Below, one piece after another: positions 53,551-64,000 of a stretch of DNA of 64,000 bases. The first letter of the stretch is position 1; every line of letters begins with the position of its first letter. The notes under the pieces were generated by a model. The model was not told the DNA's origin. It ran no database searches and saw only the letters and a program-made list of their open reading frames with translations. Source of the stretch: Kitasatospora arboriphila (GTDB taxonomy: Bacteria; Actinomycetota; Actinomycetes; Mycobacteriales; Mycobacteriaceae). A program made the translations under genes and the position numbers. Where the stretch lies: positions 620,001 through 684,000 of the forward strand of contig NZ_JNYV01000001.1 of assembly GCF_000717275.1 (NCBI RefSeq). Direction: 5' to 3'.

Positions 53551-54527
53551 CAGTGTCCGATTCACGCGAGGCCATCAATCCGCGGCTTGTCGAAGATGCC
53601 GTTGCCGGCCTGTGGCAGCAGCCACCCGTGCTGCCTGCGCGCTGGTTGTACGACAAACGGGGCAGCGAACTGTTCGACGAGATCACTCGCCTGCCCGAGT
53701 ACTACCCCACGCGCCGAGAAACCGAGATCCTCGATCGGCATCGGTCGGAGATCGTCTCGACAACTGGTGCCCGCACGATGATCGAACTGGGGTCGGGAAC
53801 GTCCGAGAAGACGCGGCTACTTCTGCAATCATTCGCCGGTGCTCATGACGCCGCGTCTCTCGACGACGGTTTCACCTACGTACCCCTTGATGTCAGCGTC
53901 GAGATGCTCACGTCGTCGGCACAGCAGATCGCCGCCGAGTTCCCCTCCATTTCGGTGCAGCCAATGCACGGCGACTTCAACGACCCCGACCTGACTCTGT
54001 CCACTTACCCCGGCCCGCGAATGGCCATCTTCCTCGGCGGAACCATCGGCAACCTCGACGAGACCCAGCGGGTGAGCTTCTTCGGTCGAATTGCACGGTC
54101 CCTGAAGCCCGGCGACTACTTTCTCCTGGGCGCCGACCTCATCAAGGACACTGGTCGGCTCATCGCCGCCTACAACGACCGGGCCGGGGTGACCGCCGAC
54201 TTCAATCGCAACGTCATCGAGGTGCTGCGCACCGGTTTGGACGCCCAAGGGCTGTACGTGGACGACTTCGACCACATCGCCCGATGGAATCCCCCCGAAC
54301 ATCGCATCGAGATGTGGTTGCGTGCCCGTCGGAATGTCGTGGCCCATTTCGGCGCCATCGAACGAACGTGGGAGTTACCGGCAGGGGCCGAGATCCTCAC
54401 CGAGATCAGCACCAAGTTCGACCTCGATGTGTTGCACCAGGAAATGGCGCGCCAAGGACTCGAGCACACTCACACCTGGACCGACCATGCGGGCGACTTC
54501 TCGGTGGTGCTGGCCAGGGTCGGATGA
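53547..54527 (+). CDS. egtD: L-histidine N(alpha)-methyltransferase EgtD
   Basis: Trimethylates histidine to hercynine, the substrate of EgtB. The 326-residue protein has WLYDKRGSELFDEITRLPEYYPTRRE (partly quoted; family hallmark), the SAM motif MIELGSGTSEKTRLLL, FLGGTIGNLDETQR and the histidine-binding C-terminal region (EISTKFDLDVLHQEMARQG). It starts inside the egtB stop (ATGA), so the two genes are coupled. Confidence 0.94.
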   Translation: MTVSDSREAINPRLVEDAVAGLWQQPPVLPARWLYDKRGSELFDEITRLPEYYPTRRETEILDRHRSEIVSTTGARTMIELGSGTSEKTRLLLQSFAGAHDAASLDDGFTYVPLDVSVEMLTSSAQQIAAEFPSISVQPMHGDFNDPDLTLSTYPGPRMAIFLGGTIGNLDETQRVSFFGRIARSLKPGDYFLLGADLIKDTGRLIAAYNDRAGVTADFNRNVIEVLRTGLDAQGLYVDDFDHIARWNPPEHRIEMWLRARRNVVAHFGAIERTWELPAGAEILTEISTKFDLDVLHQEMARQGLEHTHTWTDHAGDFSVVLARVG

Positions 54528-54545
54528 ACCCGGCCGAACCGGACA

Positions 54546-57500
54546 TCAGCCGGCCGGGGCACCCACATCTTGCCCACGCATGCGCTGCGAGATCACGGTG
54601 GTGATGCCGTCTCCCTGCATGCTCACGCCATAGAGCGCATCGGCGACTTCCATCGTGGGCTTCTGGTGGGTGATCACGATGAGCTGCGACTTCTCGCGTA
54701 GCTGCTCGAACAGGGTGATCAACCGGCGCAGATTTGTGTCGTCAAGTGCGGCTTCGACTTCGTCCATCACGTAGAAGGGCGACGGTCGGGCGCGGAAGAT
54801 CGCCACCAGCATCGCCACCGCCGTCAGTGACTTCTCCCCACCAGAAAGCAATGACAGACGCTTCACCTTCTTGCCCGGTGGACGTGCCTCCACCTCGATT
54901 CCGGTGGTCAGCATGTTGGACGGATCGGTCAGCACGAGTCGCCCGTCGCCGCCGGGGAAGAGGGTTTTGAAGACCTCGACGAACTCGCGCTCGACATCGG
55001 CGTAGGCCTCGCTGAACACCTGCAGGATGCGGTTGTCGACGTCCTGCACCACATCGAGCAGATCTTGGCGAGCCTTCTTGACGTCCTCGAGTTGGGTCGA
55101 GAGGAAGTTGTAGCGCTCTTCGAGCGCAGCGAACTCTTCGAGTGCCAGCGGATTGACCTTGCCCAGCGTGTTCAGGTCTCGCTGCGCCTTTTTGGCACGG
55201 GCCTGCTGGGTGGCGCGGTCGTACGGGAGGGGGGCCGGGGCCACGACGATTTCTCCGCGTTCCTTGGCCTGTTCGTACTCGGCGATCTCGAGATCGGTCG
55301 GCGGCAGGGCGACATCGGGACCGTACTCGGCGACAAGGTCGTCAGGACTGATGGCGAAGTCGGACATGATCTGCTCTTCGAGCTGTTCGATTCGCATCGA
55401 CACCTGGGCCTTGGCCACCTCGTCGCGGTGCACCGCATCCCGCAGCGCCGCCAGTTGGGTCCCGACCTCTGCCGCAGCCTTCTTGGCGACATCGAGAGCC
55501 TGCGTTCGCGACGCTCGCTCGGCTTCCAGCCGGTCGCGATGGGATTGAGCTTGCGCCACAGCGATGTCGAGCCGCGCGGCGATCAGTTTCCCCTGTTCGA
55601 GAACCACCTCGGCCACGTCGGCGGCGTGGCGCCGGGCACGATTCTGGCGTTCGGCCCTCGCCCGCGCCTCGCGTTCGGCGCGGGCGGCGCGGCGTAGGGA
55701 ATCCGCTTTACCTCGCACCGACGACAGTCGCTCCTCGGCACTGCGCAGCGCCAGTCGCGCTTCCATCTCCACCGAGCGGGCCGCAGCGACCGCGGCCGCA
55801 GTGGTGTCGCGGTCGCTGTCAGGGAGGTCGTCGCCCTCGTCGCCGACAGCACTGTCGTCGCGCGCGAGCCTCAGCCTCTCCTCCGACTCGGCGAGTTTGG
55901 CCATCGCTTCAACTCGGCCCTGTTCGGCCTTGGCTCGCTGACCGACGAGGCGGGTCGTCTCGTCCTGGGCTGCACGCGCAGTCTGACCGAGCCGGGCGAG
56001 TTGCTCGTAGACCGCACCGAGCTGGGCGTCCGATTCATGCAGAGCTGCCAACGCCTGTTCAGCCGTTTCACGACGGTCGGTCTGCTGCGTCAGGGCGCCG
56101 GCCAGTGCCGCCACCAGTTCCTCGCTGCGCCGCTGGGCGCCCTGGAGTTCGGTAGCGGCAGAATCGATCGCAGACTGAACCTCGATGGTCGACGGCCGGT
56201 CGCCGGTACCGCCGCTACGCCAGCCGGCGCCGATGAGGTCACCGTCGCCGGTGACCACCCGGAGCGAACCGAGATGTGGCACTGCAGGTTTGGCGGCGTC
56301 GAGGACGAGCTCGGCGGTGTCGATGGTGTCGGCGATGACGGTGTATCCGAGGAGCAGTTCCAATGCGCCGCGCAATTCAGCGGGTGCCGAGACCACATCG
56401 AGCGCCCAAGTGGCACCTGGCGGCAGCGATCCGGTCCCCCGGCCTGCCGGCTCCAGCCCGCCGATCAGCACCGCGGCTCGGCCACCTTCGTTCTCTCGCA
56501 ACGCTGACAACGCGGTGCGGGCAGCCGGCAGATCGGCGGTCGCGACCGCGTCGGCGGCCGGACCCATCGCCGCGGCCACCGCAGCTTCGTAGCCGTCGGC
56601 GACCTTGAGGAGCGACGACATGGGGCCGAGCAGCGAACCGCCTCGGTTCTCCAGTAGCCAGGCTCCGCCGTCCTTGCGTTCGAGTCCCACGGCGAGGGCA
56701 TCGATGCGCGCCCTGAGCGACGTGACCTGCTGTTCTGCTGCCCGCTCTGCGGCCTGGAGTTCTGCCACCCGCTCGTTGGCCTGGTTCAACGCGGCGACGC
56801 TGCGCTCATGATGTTCGTCGAGCCCGAGTTCGGATGCGTCGAGTTCGGCGATGGTGGCCTGGGTGGCCTCGAACTCCTGTTGTGCCGCTTCGGCTCTGGC
56901 GGCCGCGTTGTCGATGGCAGCACCGAGGCGTGTGGTCTCGGCATCAATCGACTCGACCTTCGTACGCAGATTGTCGACCTGGCCCTCCAGTCGGGCCAGC
57001 CCTTCGCGTCGGTCGGCGACTGCCCGTACCGCGGCGAGATGGGCCTGCGTCGCAGCGGCCGCGGCCTGCTCCCGGTCGGTGAGAGTCTCTTTGGCTTCGT
57101 CGAGCACCAGCGCCGCGTCGTCGACCGCGTCGGCCAGTGCCGTCTCTTCTTCCGCTGCGACAGCTGCCTGGCGCTCGAGTTCATCAGGGTCGCGACCGGA
57201 GTCGGCCTGCACGGGTTCACTGAGGTACCGGCTGCGCTCGTCGGCGATCCGGCACGTGGCGCCGACGCGTTCGGTCAACGCCGACAAGGCAAACCACGCC
57301 TGACCGGCCTCGTTCGCCGCGGGCACGATCTGAGCCAGGTGTTCCTCGTTCTCACTCACCTGAGCGTTCAGTTCATCGAGTTGGTGCGCGTACTCGTCCT
57401 GCTGACGGCGCAGTTCGGCTTCACTGGTGCTCTGCTCGGCCAGTTCGGAGCGACGGGTCACGAGATCGTCTGCCGCAAGCCGCAATTGGGCGTCACGCAG

Positions 57501-58163
57501 GTCTGCCTGGACCGTCTGGGCACGGCGGGCGACCTCGGCCTGGCGACCGAGCGGCTTGAGTTGGCGGCGCAATTCCGCGGTCAGGTCACCGAGCCGTGCC
57601 AGGTTGGCCTGCATCGCGTCGAGCTTGCGGACGGCCTTTTCCTTGCGTTTGCGGTGTTTGAGAACGCCGGCAGCTTCTTCGATGAACGCCCGGCGTTCCT
57701 CCGGTCGCGACTCCAGGATCGCGGCCAGGCGTCCCTGTCCCACGATCACGTGCATCTCGCGGCCGATTCCTGAGTCGCTGAGGAGCTCCTGCACGTCCAT
57801 CAGACGGCACGAACTGCCATTGATCTCGTACTCACCGGCCCCGTCGCGAAACATCCGGCGGGTCACCGACACCTCGGAGTAGTCGATGGGCAGTGCACCA
57901 TCGGAGTTGTCGATGGTGAGGGTCACCTCGGCCCGCCCGAGTGGGGCGCGACCGGAAGTGCCGGCGAAGATGACGTCCTCCATCTTGCCGCCGCGCAGCG
58001 CCTTCGCGCCCTGCTCCCCCATCACCCACGTGAGCGCGTCGACGACGTTCGACTTGCCCGAACCGTTGGGACCGACCACGCAGGTGATCCCCGGTTCGAA
58101 ACGCAGAGTGGTTGCCGACGCAAAGGACTTGAAGCCCTTCAGGGTCAGGCTCTTGAGGTGCAC
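54546..58163 (-). CDS. smc: Chromosome partition protein SMC
   Basis: Condensin ATPase of 1205 residues: Walker [15 protein letters not shown] near residue 32, long coiled coils, a hinge around residues 510-650 ([24 protein letters not shown], quoted in part), and the C-terminal head with [13 protein letters not shown] and Walker [14 protein letters not shown]. Full length and intact. acyP and the OsmC gene lie upstream on the same strand, as in mycobacteria. Confidence 0.97.
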   Translation of the reverse strand: MHLKSLTLKGFKSFASATTLRFEPGITCVVGPNGSGKSNVVDALTWVMGEQGAKALRGGKMEDVIFAGTSGRAPLGRAEVTLTIDNSDGALPIDYSEVSVTRRMFRDGAGEYEINGSSCRLMDVQELLSDSGIGREMHVIVGQGRLAAILESRPEERRAFIEEAAGVLKHRKRKEKAVRKLDAMQANLARLGDLTAELRRQLKPLGRQAEVARRAQTVQADLRDAQLRLAADDLVTRRSELAEQSTSEAELRRQQDEYAHQLDELNAQVSENEEHLAQIVPAANEAGQAWFALSALTERVGATCRIADERSRYLSEPVQADSGRDPDELERQAAVAAEEETALADAVDDAALVLDEAKETLTDREQAAAAATQAHLAAVRAVADRREGLARLEGQVDNLRTKVESIDAETTRLGAAIDNAAARAEAAQQEFEATQATIAELDASELGLDEHHERSVAALNQANERVAELQAAERAAEQQVTSLRARIDALAVGLERKDGGAWLLENRGGSLLGPMSSLLKVADGYEAAVAAAMGPAADAVATADLPAARTALSALRENEGGRAAVLIGGLEPAGRGTGSLPPGATWALDVVSAPAELRGALELLLGYTVIADTIDTAELVLDAAKPAVPHLGSLRVVTGDGDLIGAGWRSGGTGDRPSTIEVQSAIDSAATELQGAQRRSEELVAALAGALTQQTDRRETAEQALAALHESDAQLGAVYEQLARLGQTARAAQDETTRLVGQRAKAEQGRVEAMAKLAESEERLRLARDDSAVGDEGDDLPDSDRDTTAAAVAAARSVEMEARLALRSAEERLSSVRGKADSLRRAARAEREARARAERQNRARRHAADVAEVVLEQGKLIAARLDIAVAQAQSHRDRLEAERASRTQALDVAKKAAAEVGTQLAALRDAVHRDEVAKAQVSMRIEQLEEQIMSDFAISPDDLVAEYGPDVALPPTDLEIAEYEQAKERGEIVVAPAPLPYDRATQQARAKKAQRDLNTLGKVNPLALEEFAALEERYNFLSTQLEDVKKARQDLLDVVQDVDNRILQVFSEAYADVEREFVEVFKTLFPGGDGRLVLTDPSNMLTTGIEVEARPPGKKVKRLSLLSGGEKSLTAVAMLVAIFRARPSPFYVMDEVEAALDDTNLRRLITLFEQLREKSQLIVITHQKPTMEVADALYGVSMQGDGITTVISQRMRGQDVGAPAG

Positions 58164-58222
58164 AGCGCTTCAGCGTACCCAGTACCCGGCGACAACTGGA
58201 CCAGCCCCGACCGCGAGCCGGT

Positions 58223-58525
58223 TCACCGTTCGACGAATCCGGACAACCCACCTCGCGGCGCGCTCCGATCGACCACGACGGTGTCGACGCGACCAGGACT
58301 CTGACCTGCCTCGATGAGGTCGATCAACTGCCCACAGGCAGCCTCCGGGCCTTCGGCGACGATGAGCACCCGGCCGTCGGCGTGATTGGTCGCCGATCCG
58401 ACCAGTCCCAGTTCGAGAGCCCGGGCCCGGGTCCACCAACGAAATCCGACACCCTGGACGTGCCCGTGCACCCACGCGGTGAGCCTGATGGTGTCGGCGG
58501 TGTCGCCGGGCGAATCGGAAGCCAT
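58223..58525 (-). CDS. acyP: Acylphosphatase
   Basis: The 100-residue protein has the acylphosphatase signature VHGHVQGVGFRWWTRARA with the catalytic Arg, and the catalytic Asn in GSATNHADGRVLIVAEG. It is conserved directly upstream of smc (Rv2922A position). It hydrolyses acyl phosphates; its cellular role is minor or unclear. Confidence 0.92.
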   Translation of the reverse strand: MASDSPGDTADTIRLTAWVHGHVQGVGFRWWTRARALELGLVGSATNHADGRVLIVAEGPEAACGQLIDLIEAGQSPGRVDTVVVDRSAPRGGLSGFVER

Positions 58526-58528
58526 CGG

Positions 58529-58972
58529 CTACTCCGTATCGATGCGCAGCTCGACGTCGGTGCCGGTCTTGAGGGTGCGCCCCACCGTGCACACCGCATC
58601 GACCGCGCGTCGCACGACCACAAGCAGTCGCTCCGCGGCCTCGGGTTCCAGTTCGGACAGGTCCACTTCGAGGACCTCCTCGAGGCGGGGATACACCTCG
58701 TTGTCACGATCGGCGTCCCCGGAAACGCGAACGGTCGCGTCGTAGTCGTCGCCGAGACGACGGGACAGCGGTTTGTCCGAGCTCATCCCGGTGCATGCGG
58801 CCAGAGCGATCTTGAGCAATTCGCCGGGGGTGAAGACGCCATCGACATCAGCGGAGCCGATCAGGACCTCGGCCCCGCGACTGCTGCGCCCTGTATAGCG
58901 GCGCGTTCCAGTGCGCTCCACCCACAACTCGGTGGTCTGCTGGTCGGTGGTGACTGGTTCGGTGACGGTCAT
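58529..58972 (-). CDS. OsmC family protein
   Basis: The start ATG 58972 (MTVTEPVTTDQQTTELWVER) gives 147 residues. The fold markers TPGELLKIALAACTGMSSDKPLSR and the later VRRAVDAVCTVGRTLKTG supply the two conserved cysteines of OsmC/Ohr-type peroxidases (AACTG and AVCTV). It is adjacent to acyP by a 3-nt gap, as in mycobacteria (Rv2923c). It probably reduces organic hydroperoxides. Confidence 0.88.
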   Translation of the reverse strand: MTVTEPVTTDQQTTELWVERTGTRRYTGRSSRGAEVLIGSADVDGVFTPGELLKIALAACTGMSSDKPLSRRLGDDYDATVRVSGDADRDNEVYPRLEEVLEVDLSELEPEAAERLLVVVRRAVDAVCTVGRTLKTGTDVELRIDTE

Positions 58973-59027
58973 GTACGAATTAAACACGGAGCGCCCGCGT
59001 GCAATTCCGCCCACCGATCAGGTCCGG

Positions 59028-59720
59028 TCAGCGAACGAAGCGGTAGCCCATCCCCGCTTCGGTGAGCAGGTGGCGTGGACGGGTGGGATCAGGCTCGAGT
59101 TTTCTTCTCAGCCCCGCCAGATACACCCGCAGGTAGTGCGTCTGGCCTCGGTACGCCGGGCCCCACACCTCGTTGAGGATCTCGGGCTGTCCGACAAGTT
59201 TTCCTTCGTTGCGCACCAGCATTTCCAGGATCCCCCATTCGGTCGGGGTCAGGTGCACGGCCTGCCCTGCGCGGATCACCTGCTTGGTACGCAGGTCCAC
59301 CGTGAACGATGCCGCTTCCACCACAGGGTGCTCGGCTTCTCGCACCGGCGACGTGCCTCGGCGCACCGCGGCCCGAAGCCTGGCCAGGAACTCCTCCATC
59401 CCAAAGGGTTTGGTCACATAGTCGTCGGCGCCGGCGTCCAATGCCTGCACCTTCTCGGAGGAATCGCTACGCGCCGACAACACGATGACCGGGACATCGG
59501 TCCATCCACGCAGGCCGGCGAGCACCTCGAAACCGTCGATGTCCGGTAGGCCCAGGTCGAGGATCACCACCTGCGGATTGGTCTGTGCCGCAGCGGTCAA
59601 CGCACCCGTACCGCTTGCGGCGGTGGTCACGTCGAACCCTCGCGCCTTGAGGTTGATGCGCAGGGCGCGCAATATCTGCGGCTCGTCGTCGACCACGAGC
59701 ACCCGGATCTTGTCACTCAT
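59028..59720 (-). CDS. kdpE: Potassium-responsive response regulator KdpE
   Basis: OmpR-type regulator of 230 residues. The receiver domain has VLVVDDEPQILRAL, the phospho-acceptor Asp in VILDLGLPDIDGFE and the conserved Lys in DDYVTKPFG. The winged-helix DNA-binding domain has LTPTEWGILEMLVRNEGKLVG and YLRVYLAGLRRKLEPDP. It overlaps kdpD by 4 nt and activates kdpFABC under potassium limitation. Confidence 0.95.
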   Translation of the reverse strand: MSDKIRVLVVDDEPQILRALRINLKARGFDVTTAASGTGALTAAAQTNPQVVILDLGLPDIDGFEVLAGLRGWTDVPVIVLSARSDSSEKVQALDAGADDYVTKPFGMEEFLARLRAAVRRGTSPVREAEHPVVEAASFTVDLRTKQVIRAGQAVHLTPTEWGILEMLVRNEGKLVGQPEILNEVWGPAYRGQTHYLRVYLAGLRRKLEPDPTRPRHLLTEAGMGYRFVR

Positions 59721-62248
59721 GACCGCACCTGTCCGGGCGGTCCGGTCTGCAGACCGATCACCATCGTGAGTCCCCCACCAGGGGTGTCGACGGCTTCTAT
59801 CGTCCCGTCCATGGCCTGGACGAATCCCTGCGCAACCGAGAGCCCCAGTCCGACTCCACCCCCGGTGTTCCGGTCGCCGAGGCGCCCGAACGCGGTGAAC
59901 ATCTTCTCCCTGTCGCGCGCAGCGACGCCCGGCCCGCGGTCGATGACAGAGATCTCGCACCGCGCCGGGTCGTCTCCGGTCAGCCCGGCCTCGATGGATA
60001 CGGGAGCTGTGGGCCCACTGTGGCGTAAGGCGTTGTCCATCACGTTCACGAGTACTCGTTCGAGCAGTCCCGGATCGGCGTAGGCCGAGAGTTCGTTGTC
60101 GCTGAACGCGATCCGCTCGGCGCCCACCCGATCCGACCGCGCGATACCGGCGATCGCACGTTCGACGGCCTCGGTGACGTACACCGTCCGCATGTCGGGA
60201 CTGACCACACCTGCCGCGAGTCGTGAGGAATCGAGGAGGTTGTCGACCACGTCGGTGAGCTGGTCGGTCGACTCCTCGATGGTGGCCAACAGCTCCGCTG
60301 TGTCGTCAGCACTGAACGCCACATCGGTGCTCCGGAGACTCGACACCGACGCCTTCACCGCGGCGAGCGGTGTGCGCAGGTCGTGGCTGACCGCCGACAG
60401 GAGCGCACGCCGGAGCTGGTCGGTGGCCGAGAGAGCCTTGGCTGCAGCCGCTTCGGTGGTTAGCGCGCGTTGTCTGACCACACCCGCCGCCTGGATGGCG
60501 ACCGCAGCGAGTACTCGACGGTCCCCGCCGCCGAGGGTGGGGCCTCGTAGGAGCAAGGCGAACTCTCCCCCGGGCACAGCGCAGACGGTATCGGCCTCGT
60601 CTGGGTGCGCCGGCGGGTCCGCTCCCACGGCGGCCTCCACCACACCTGGCCCGCGGCCATCTGTTCGGACCACACTGACGGACCGCTGGTCGTAGGTCTC
60701 GCGGACGCGTTCAAGGAGTCCGTCTGGCTCTTCGCCGCTGAGCACCGCACCGGCGAAGGTGGCGAGCAGCTCCGCCTCGCGGCCGGCGCGACGGGCTTGG
60801 GCACGCCGCACGGTGGACGAATCAACAAGGGCGGCAACGGCAACCGCGATCACCAACATGACGACGATGGTGATGAGGTTGTCCGTCTCGTTGATCGTGA
60901 AGCTGTATCGGGGGCTGGTGAACAGGAAGTTCAGCAGCAAGCCGCAGACGATGGCCGACAGCGCTGCCGGGCCGATGCCCCCCAGCATCGAGACCGCGAG
61001 CACCACCACGAAGAACAGCGCCGAATCACTCGCCAGTCCCAACCACCGGTCGAGCAGCGCAAGCACCCCGGCAGCCATCGCCGGAACCACCACGGCGGCG
61101 ACCCAGCTCAGCGGGTGGTGGAAGCGGGACTGGCGGATGTCGAGCCGGTTGCGAGTGCCTGCCACCTCATGGGTCACCATGTGCACGTCGATCTTTCCCG
61201 ACTCGCGGACGACAGTGTTGCCGACACCCTCGTCGAGCAAACGCTGCCAACGGGATCTGCGAGAGGTACCCAAGACCAGCTGGGTCGCGTTGACCCCGCG
61301 GGCGAACTCGAGCAGCGTTTCCGGTACATCGTCTCCGACAACGGTGTGCACCTGCGCGCCGAATCCCTTGGCCAGGTCGGTCAGCCCGGCCAGGTCAACC
61401 GAAGCGGGATCGGCCAGCCCGTCGCCGCGCACCACGTGCACGACGAGCAGTTCGGCACTGGACCGCGACGCGATCCGACTGGCCCGGCGAAGCAGGGTCG
61501 CCGATTCGGGGCCGCCCGTGATGGCCACCACGACCCGCTCGCGGGCCTCCCAGGTGTCGGTGATCGCGTGCGCCGACCGGTAGGCGGCCAGTGAGTCGTC
61601 GACCTGGTCGGCAAGCCACAGCAACGCGAGTTCACGCAGAGCCGTCAGGTTCCCCTGGCGAAAGTAGCTGGCCAGCGCACCGCCGGCACGATCGCTGGGG
61701 TACACCTTGCCGGCCGAAAGTCGTTGTCGCAGCGCCTGTGGCGAGATGTCCACCAGTTCGATCTGGTCGGCGCCGCGGACCACGTCGTCGGGTACGGTCT
61801 CACGCTGGACGACGCCGGTGATCTGTGCGACGACATCGTTCAGACTCTCCAGATGCTGGATGTTGATGGTGGAGAGCACGTCGATCCCCGCATCCCGCAG
61901 AGCCTCGATGTCCTGCCATCGTTTGCGGTTCACCGACCCCGGCGCGTTGGTGTGGGCGAGCTCGTCGACAAGCACCACCTGGGGCCTGCGCTGGAGGACC
62001 GCGGACAGATCCATCTCGGACAACGTGGTCTGGCGGTATTCGTACTCCGTACGCGCGACCACCTCGAGACCGTCGACCATCGCTTCTGTTGCGGTCCGGC
62101 CGTGCGATTCGACAACTGCCACAACCACATCGACGCCCTCGTCCGCGAGCGTGTGCGCCTGCGCCAGCATCTCGTACGTCTTGCCCACGCCGGGGGCGCA
62201 TCCAAGGAACACTTCCAGGGTTCCTCTACGGGTGGTGGACGCCATCAT
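59717..62248 (-). CDS. kdpD: Sensor histidine kinase KdpD
   Basis: The 843-residue membrane kinase has an N-terminal KdpD domain with Walker A GCAPGVGKTYEML and Walker B VVLVDELAHTN, then a universal-stress-protein-like domain (VVAITGGPESATLLRRA). Four transmembrane helices lie around residues 390-490, followed by a GAF-like region, the phospho-acceptor H-box SAVSHDLRTPLAAVKASV and the ATPase boxes NVMDNALRHS, DRGPGV and GVGLGLSVAQGF. It is cotranscribed with kdpC upstream and kdpE downstream. Confidence 0.96.
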   Translation of the reverse strand: MMASTTRRGTLEVFLGCAPGVGKTYEMLAQAHTLADEGVDVVVAVVESHGRTATEAMVDGLEVVARTEYEYRQTTLSEMDLSAVLQRRPQVVLVDELAHTNAPGSVNRKRWQDIEALRDAGIDVLSTINIQHLESLNDVVAQITGVVQRETVPDDVVRGADQIELVDISPQALRQRLSAGKVYPSDRAGGALASYFRQGNLTALRELALLWLADQVDDSLAAYRSAHAITDTWEARERVVVAITGGPESATLLRRASRIASRSSAELLVVHVVRGDGLADPASVDLAGLTDLAKGFGAQVHTVVGDDVPETLLEFARGVNATQLVLGTSRRSRWQRLLDEGVGNTVVRESGKIDVHMVTHEVAGTRNRLDIRQSRFHHPLSWVAAVVVPAMAAGVLALLDRWLGLASDSALFFVVVLAVSMLGGIGPAALSAIVCGLLLNFLFTSPRYSFTINETDNLITIVVMLVIAVAVAALVDSSTVRRAQARRAGREAELLATFAGAVLSGEEPDGLLERVRETYDQRSVSVVRTDGRGPGVVEAAVGADPPAHPDEADTVCAVPGGEFALLLRGPTLGGGDRRVLAAVAIQAAGVVRQRALTTEAAAAKALSATDQLRRALLSAVSHDLRTPLAAVKASVSSLRSTDVAFSADDTAELLATIEESTDQLTDVVDNLLDSSRLAAGVVSPDMRTVYVTEAVERAIAGIARSDRVGAERIAFSDNELSAYADPGLLERVLVNVMDNALRHSGPTAPVSIEAGLTGDDPARCEISVIDRGPGVAARDREKMFTAFGRLGDRNTGGGVGLGLSVAQGFVQAMDGTIEAVDTPGGGLTMVIGLQTGPPGQVRS

Positions 62249-62254
62249 TCGACC

Positions 62255-62881
62255 CTAGCCGCAGTTCGGTGCGGTCAGCCCCAGCGCGAGGTTGACCTCC
62301 AGCACGTTGACCCGCGGTTCCCCGAGGACACCAAGCTGCCTGCCCTCGGTGTGACTGTCGATCACCTCGCGCACCTGCTCGGGTGGCATTCCGTGCACGC
62401 GCGCCAGGCGTGGCACCTGGATATCGGCATAGGCCGGGCTGATGTGCGGGTCAAGGCTCGAACCGGAACCGGTCACGGCGTCGACCGGCACCTGATCGGG
62501 ACGCACGTCCTCGCGTTCGGCAATGACCGCTCGCCGTGACTCGATCCACCCCGCCAATGTGACGCTGGACGGCCCCTGGTTGCTCGCCGCAGACGCGGCA
62601 GGATCGCCCGGGGCCATCGGCTCATCGGCCGCCCCCAGCACCCGCGCATGCAGGTAGCCGTCGGGCCGACCGGGTTCGGCCTGCGGATCGATCCCGATCA
62701 GGGCGGAGCCGACCCTGCAGCCGGCGCTGTCGGTGACCACCGAACCCTCGGCGCTCGACCGGTCGATACGCGAGACCCCCCACACCACTGCCGGGTACAC
62801 CACGCCGAGTATCACCGTCATCATCACCAGTACAGCCACTGCAACCACGCTCTGTCTGATCCATGTCGTACCGAGCTTCAT
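62255..62881 (-). CDS. kdpC: Potassium-transporting ATPase subunit KdpC
   Basis: The 208-residue subunit has one N-terminal transmembrane helix (VVAVAVLVMMTVILGVVYPAVVWG). Family motifs in the extracytoplasmic part are DPQAEPGRPDGYLHAR, SGSSLDPHISPAYADIQVPRLARVHG (partly quoted) and LGEPRVNVLEVNLAL. It lies 5 nt after kdpB and 6 nt before kdpD. Confidence 0.95.
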   Translation of the reverse strand: MKLGTTWIRQSVVAVAVLVMMTVILGVVYPAVVWGVSRIDRSSAEGSVVTDSAGCRVGSALIGIDPQAEPGRPDGYLHARVLGAADEPMAPGDPAASAASNQGPSSVTLAGWIESRRAVIAEREDVRPDQVPVDAVTGSGSSLDPHISPAYADIQVPRLARVHGMPPEQVREVIDSHTEGRQLGVLGEPRVNVLEVNLALGLTAPNCG

Positions 62882-62886
62882 GACAA

Positions 62887-64000
<1,114 letters not shown>

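Overview
The window is GC-rich chromosomal DNA from a mycolic-acid-bearing actinobacterium (order Mycobacteriales). A Gordonia-like organism is my best guess, but that is inference from gene order, an antigen-85-type esterase, a PapA-type acyltransferase and the Rip1/FtsY/RplS neighbourhood. From position 1 to about 59,000 the backbone follows the order known from Mycobacterium tuberculosis Rv2867c to Rv2923c: GNAT, ispG, rip1, dxr, (rlmN, cdsA, frr, pyrH, tsf, rpsB), M23 peptidase, xerC, siderophore-interacting protein, dprA, comM, yraN, DUF2469, rnhB, lepB, rplS, trmD, rimM, KH protein, rpsP, amidohydrolase, ffh, glnD, glnB, amtB, ftsY, smc, acyP, OsmC. A kdpE-kdpD-kdpC-kdpB potassium-uptake operon closes the window; kdpB runs off the right edge and the GNAT gene runs off the left edge.

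The main surprise is an element of about 8.9 kb (roughly 18,196-27,120) inserted inside comM. It splits off the last 29 codons of comM, which remain in frame just upstream of dprA. It encodes a large serine integrase, an excisionase-like HTH protein, three small proteins (two Cys-rich), a DUF3987 primase/helicase-like protein, a WhiB-like protein, an HNH endonuclease and an HK97-type major capsid protein. No portal, terminase large subunit, tail, protease or lysis genes were seen. Size, gene order and strand layout match the M. tuberculosis phiRv1 phage-like element, so I read it as a phage satellite. Between the primase and whiB genes lies a mirror-symmetric, helically phased array of TGCCGAC/GTCGGCA heptamers around an AT-rich centre, which is a probable replication origin. 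Upstream of the capsid gene lie two tandem hairpins whose stems differ by compensatory changes. At the dprA end, two forward genes encode a membrane/glycine-rich protein and a membrane-anchored protein of unknown function; they are cargo candidates.

Other accessory modules sit between conserved blocks. 29,330-33,959 carries an antigen-85-like esterase divergent from a papA/MFS exporter pair, which suggests a surface acyl-lipid pathway. 36,280-39,434 carries a five-gene orphan cassette with type VII secretion flavour (YbaB-like, EspC-like, a helical protein with an alpha/beta tail, an unknown protein and a membrane protein). 41,671-43,279 holds a thioredoxin-reductase-like flavoprotein divergent from an XRE-cupin regulator, with a clear palindromic operator between them. 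52,315-54,527 holds a two-gene ergothioneine cluster (egtB-egtD) whose EgtB looks like the cysteine-using type.

Functionally the backbone covers translation (rpsB, tsf, frr, rpsP, rplS, trmD, rimM, rlmN), isoprenoid precursors (dxr, ispG), protein export (ffh, ftsY, lepB), intramembrane proteolysis (rip1), ammonium sensing and uptake (glnD, glnB, amtB), chromosome dynamics (smc, xerC) and DNA processing (dprA, comM, rnhB). Most genes are on the minus strand in tightly packed operons with 4-bp overlaps.
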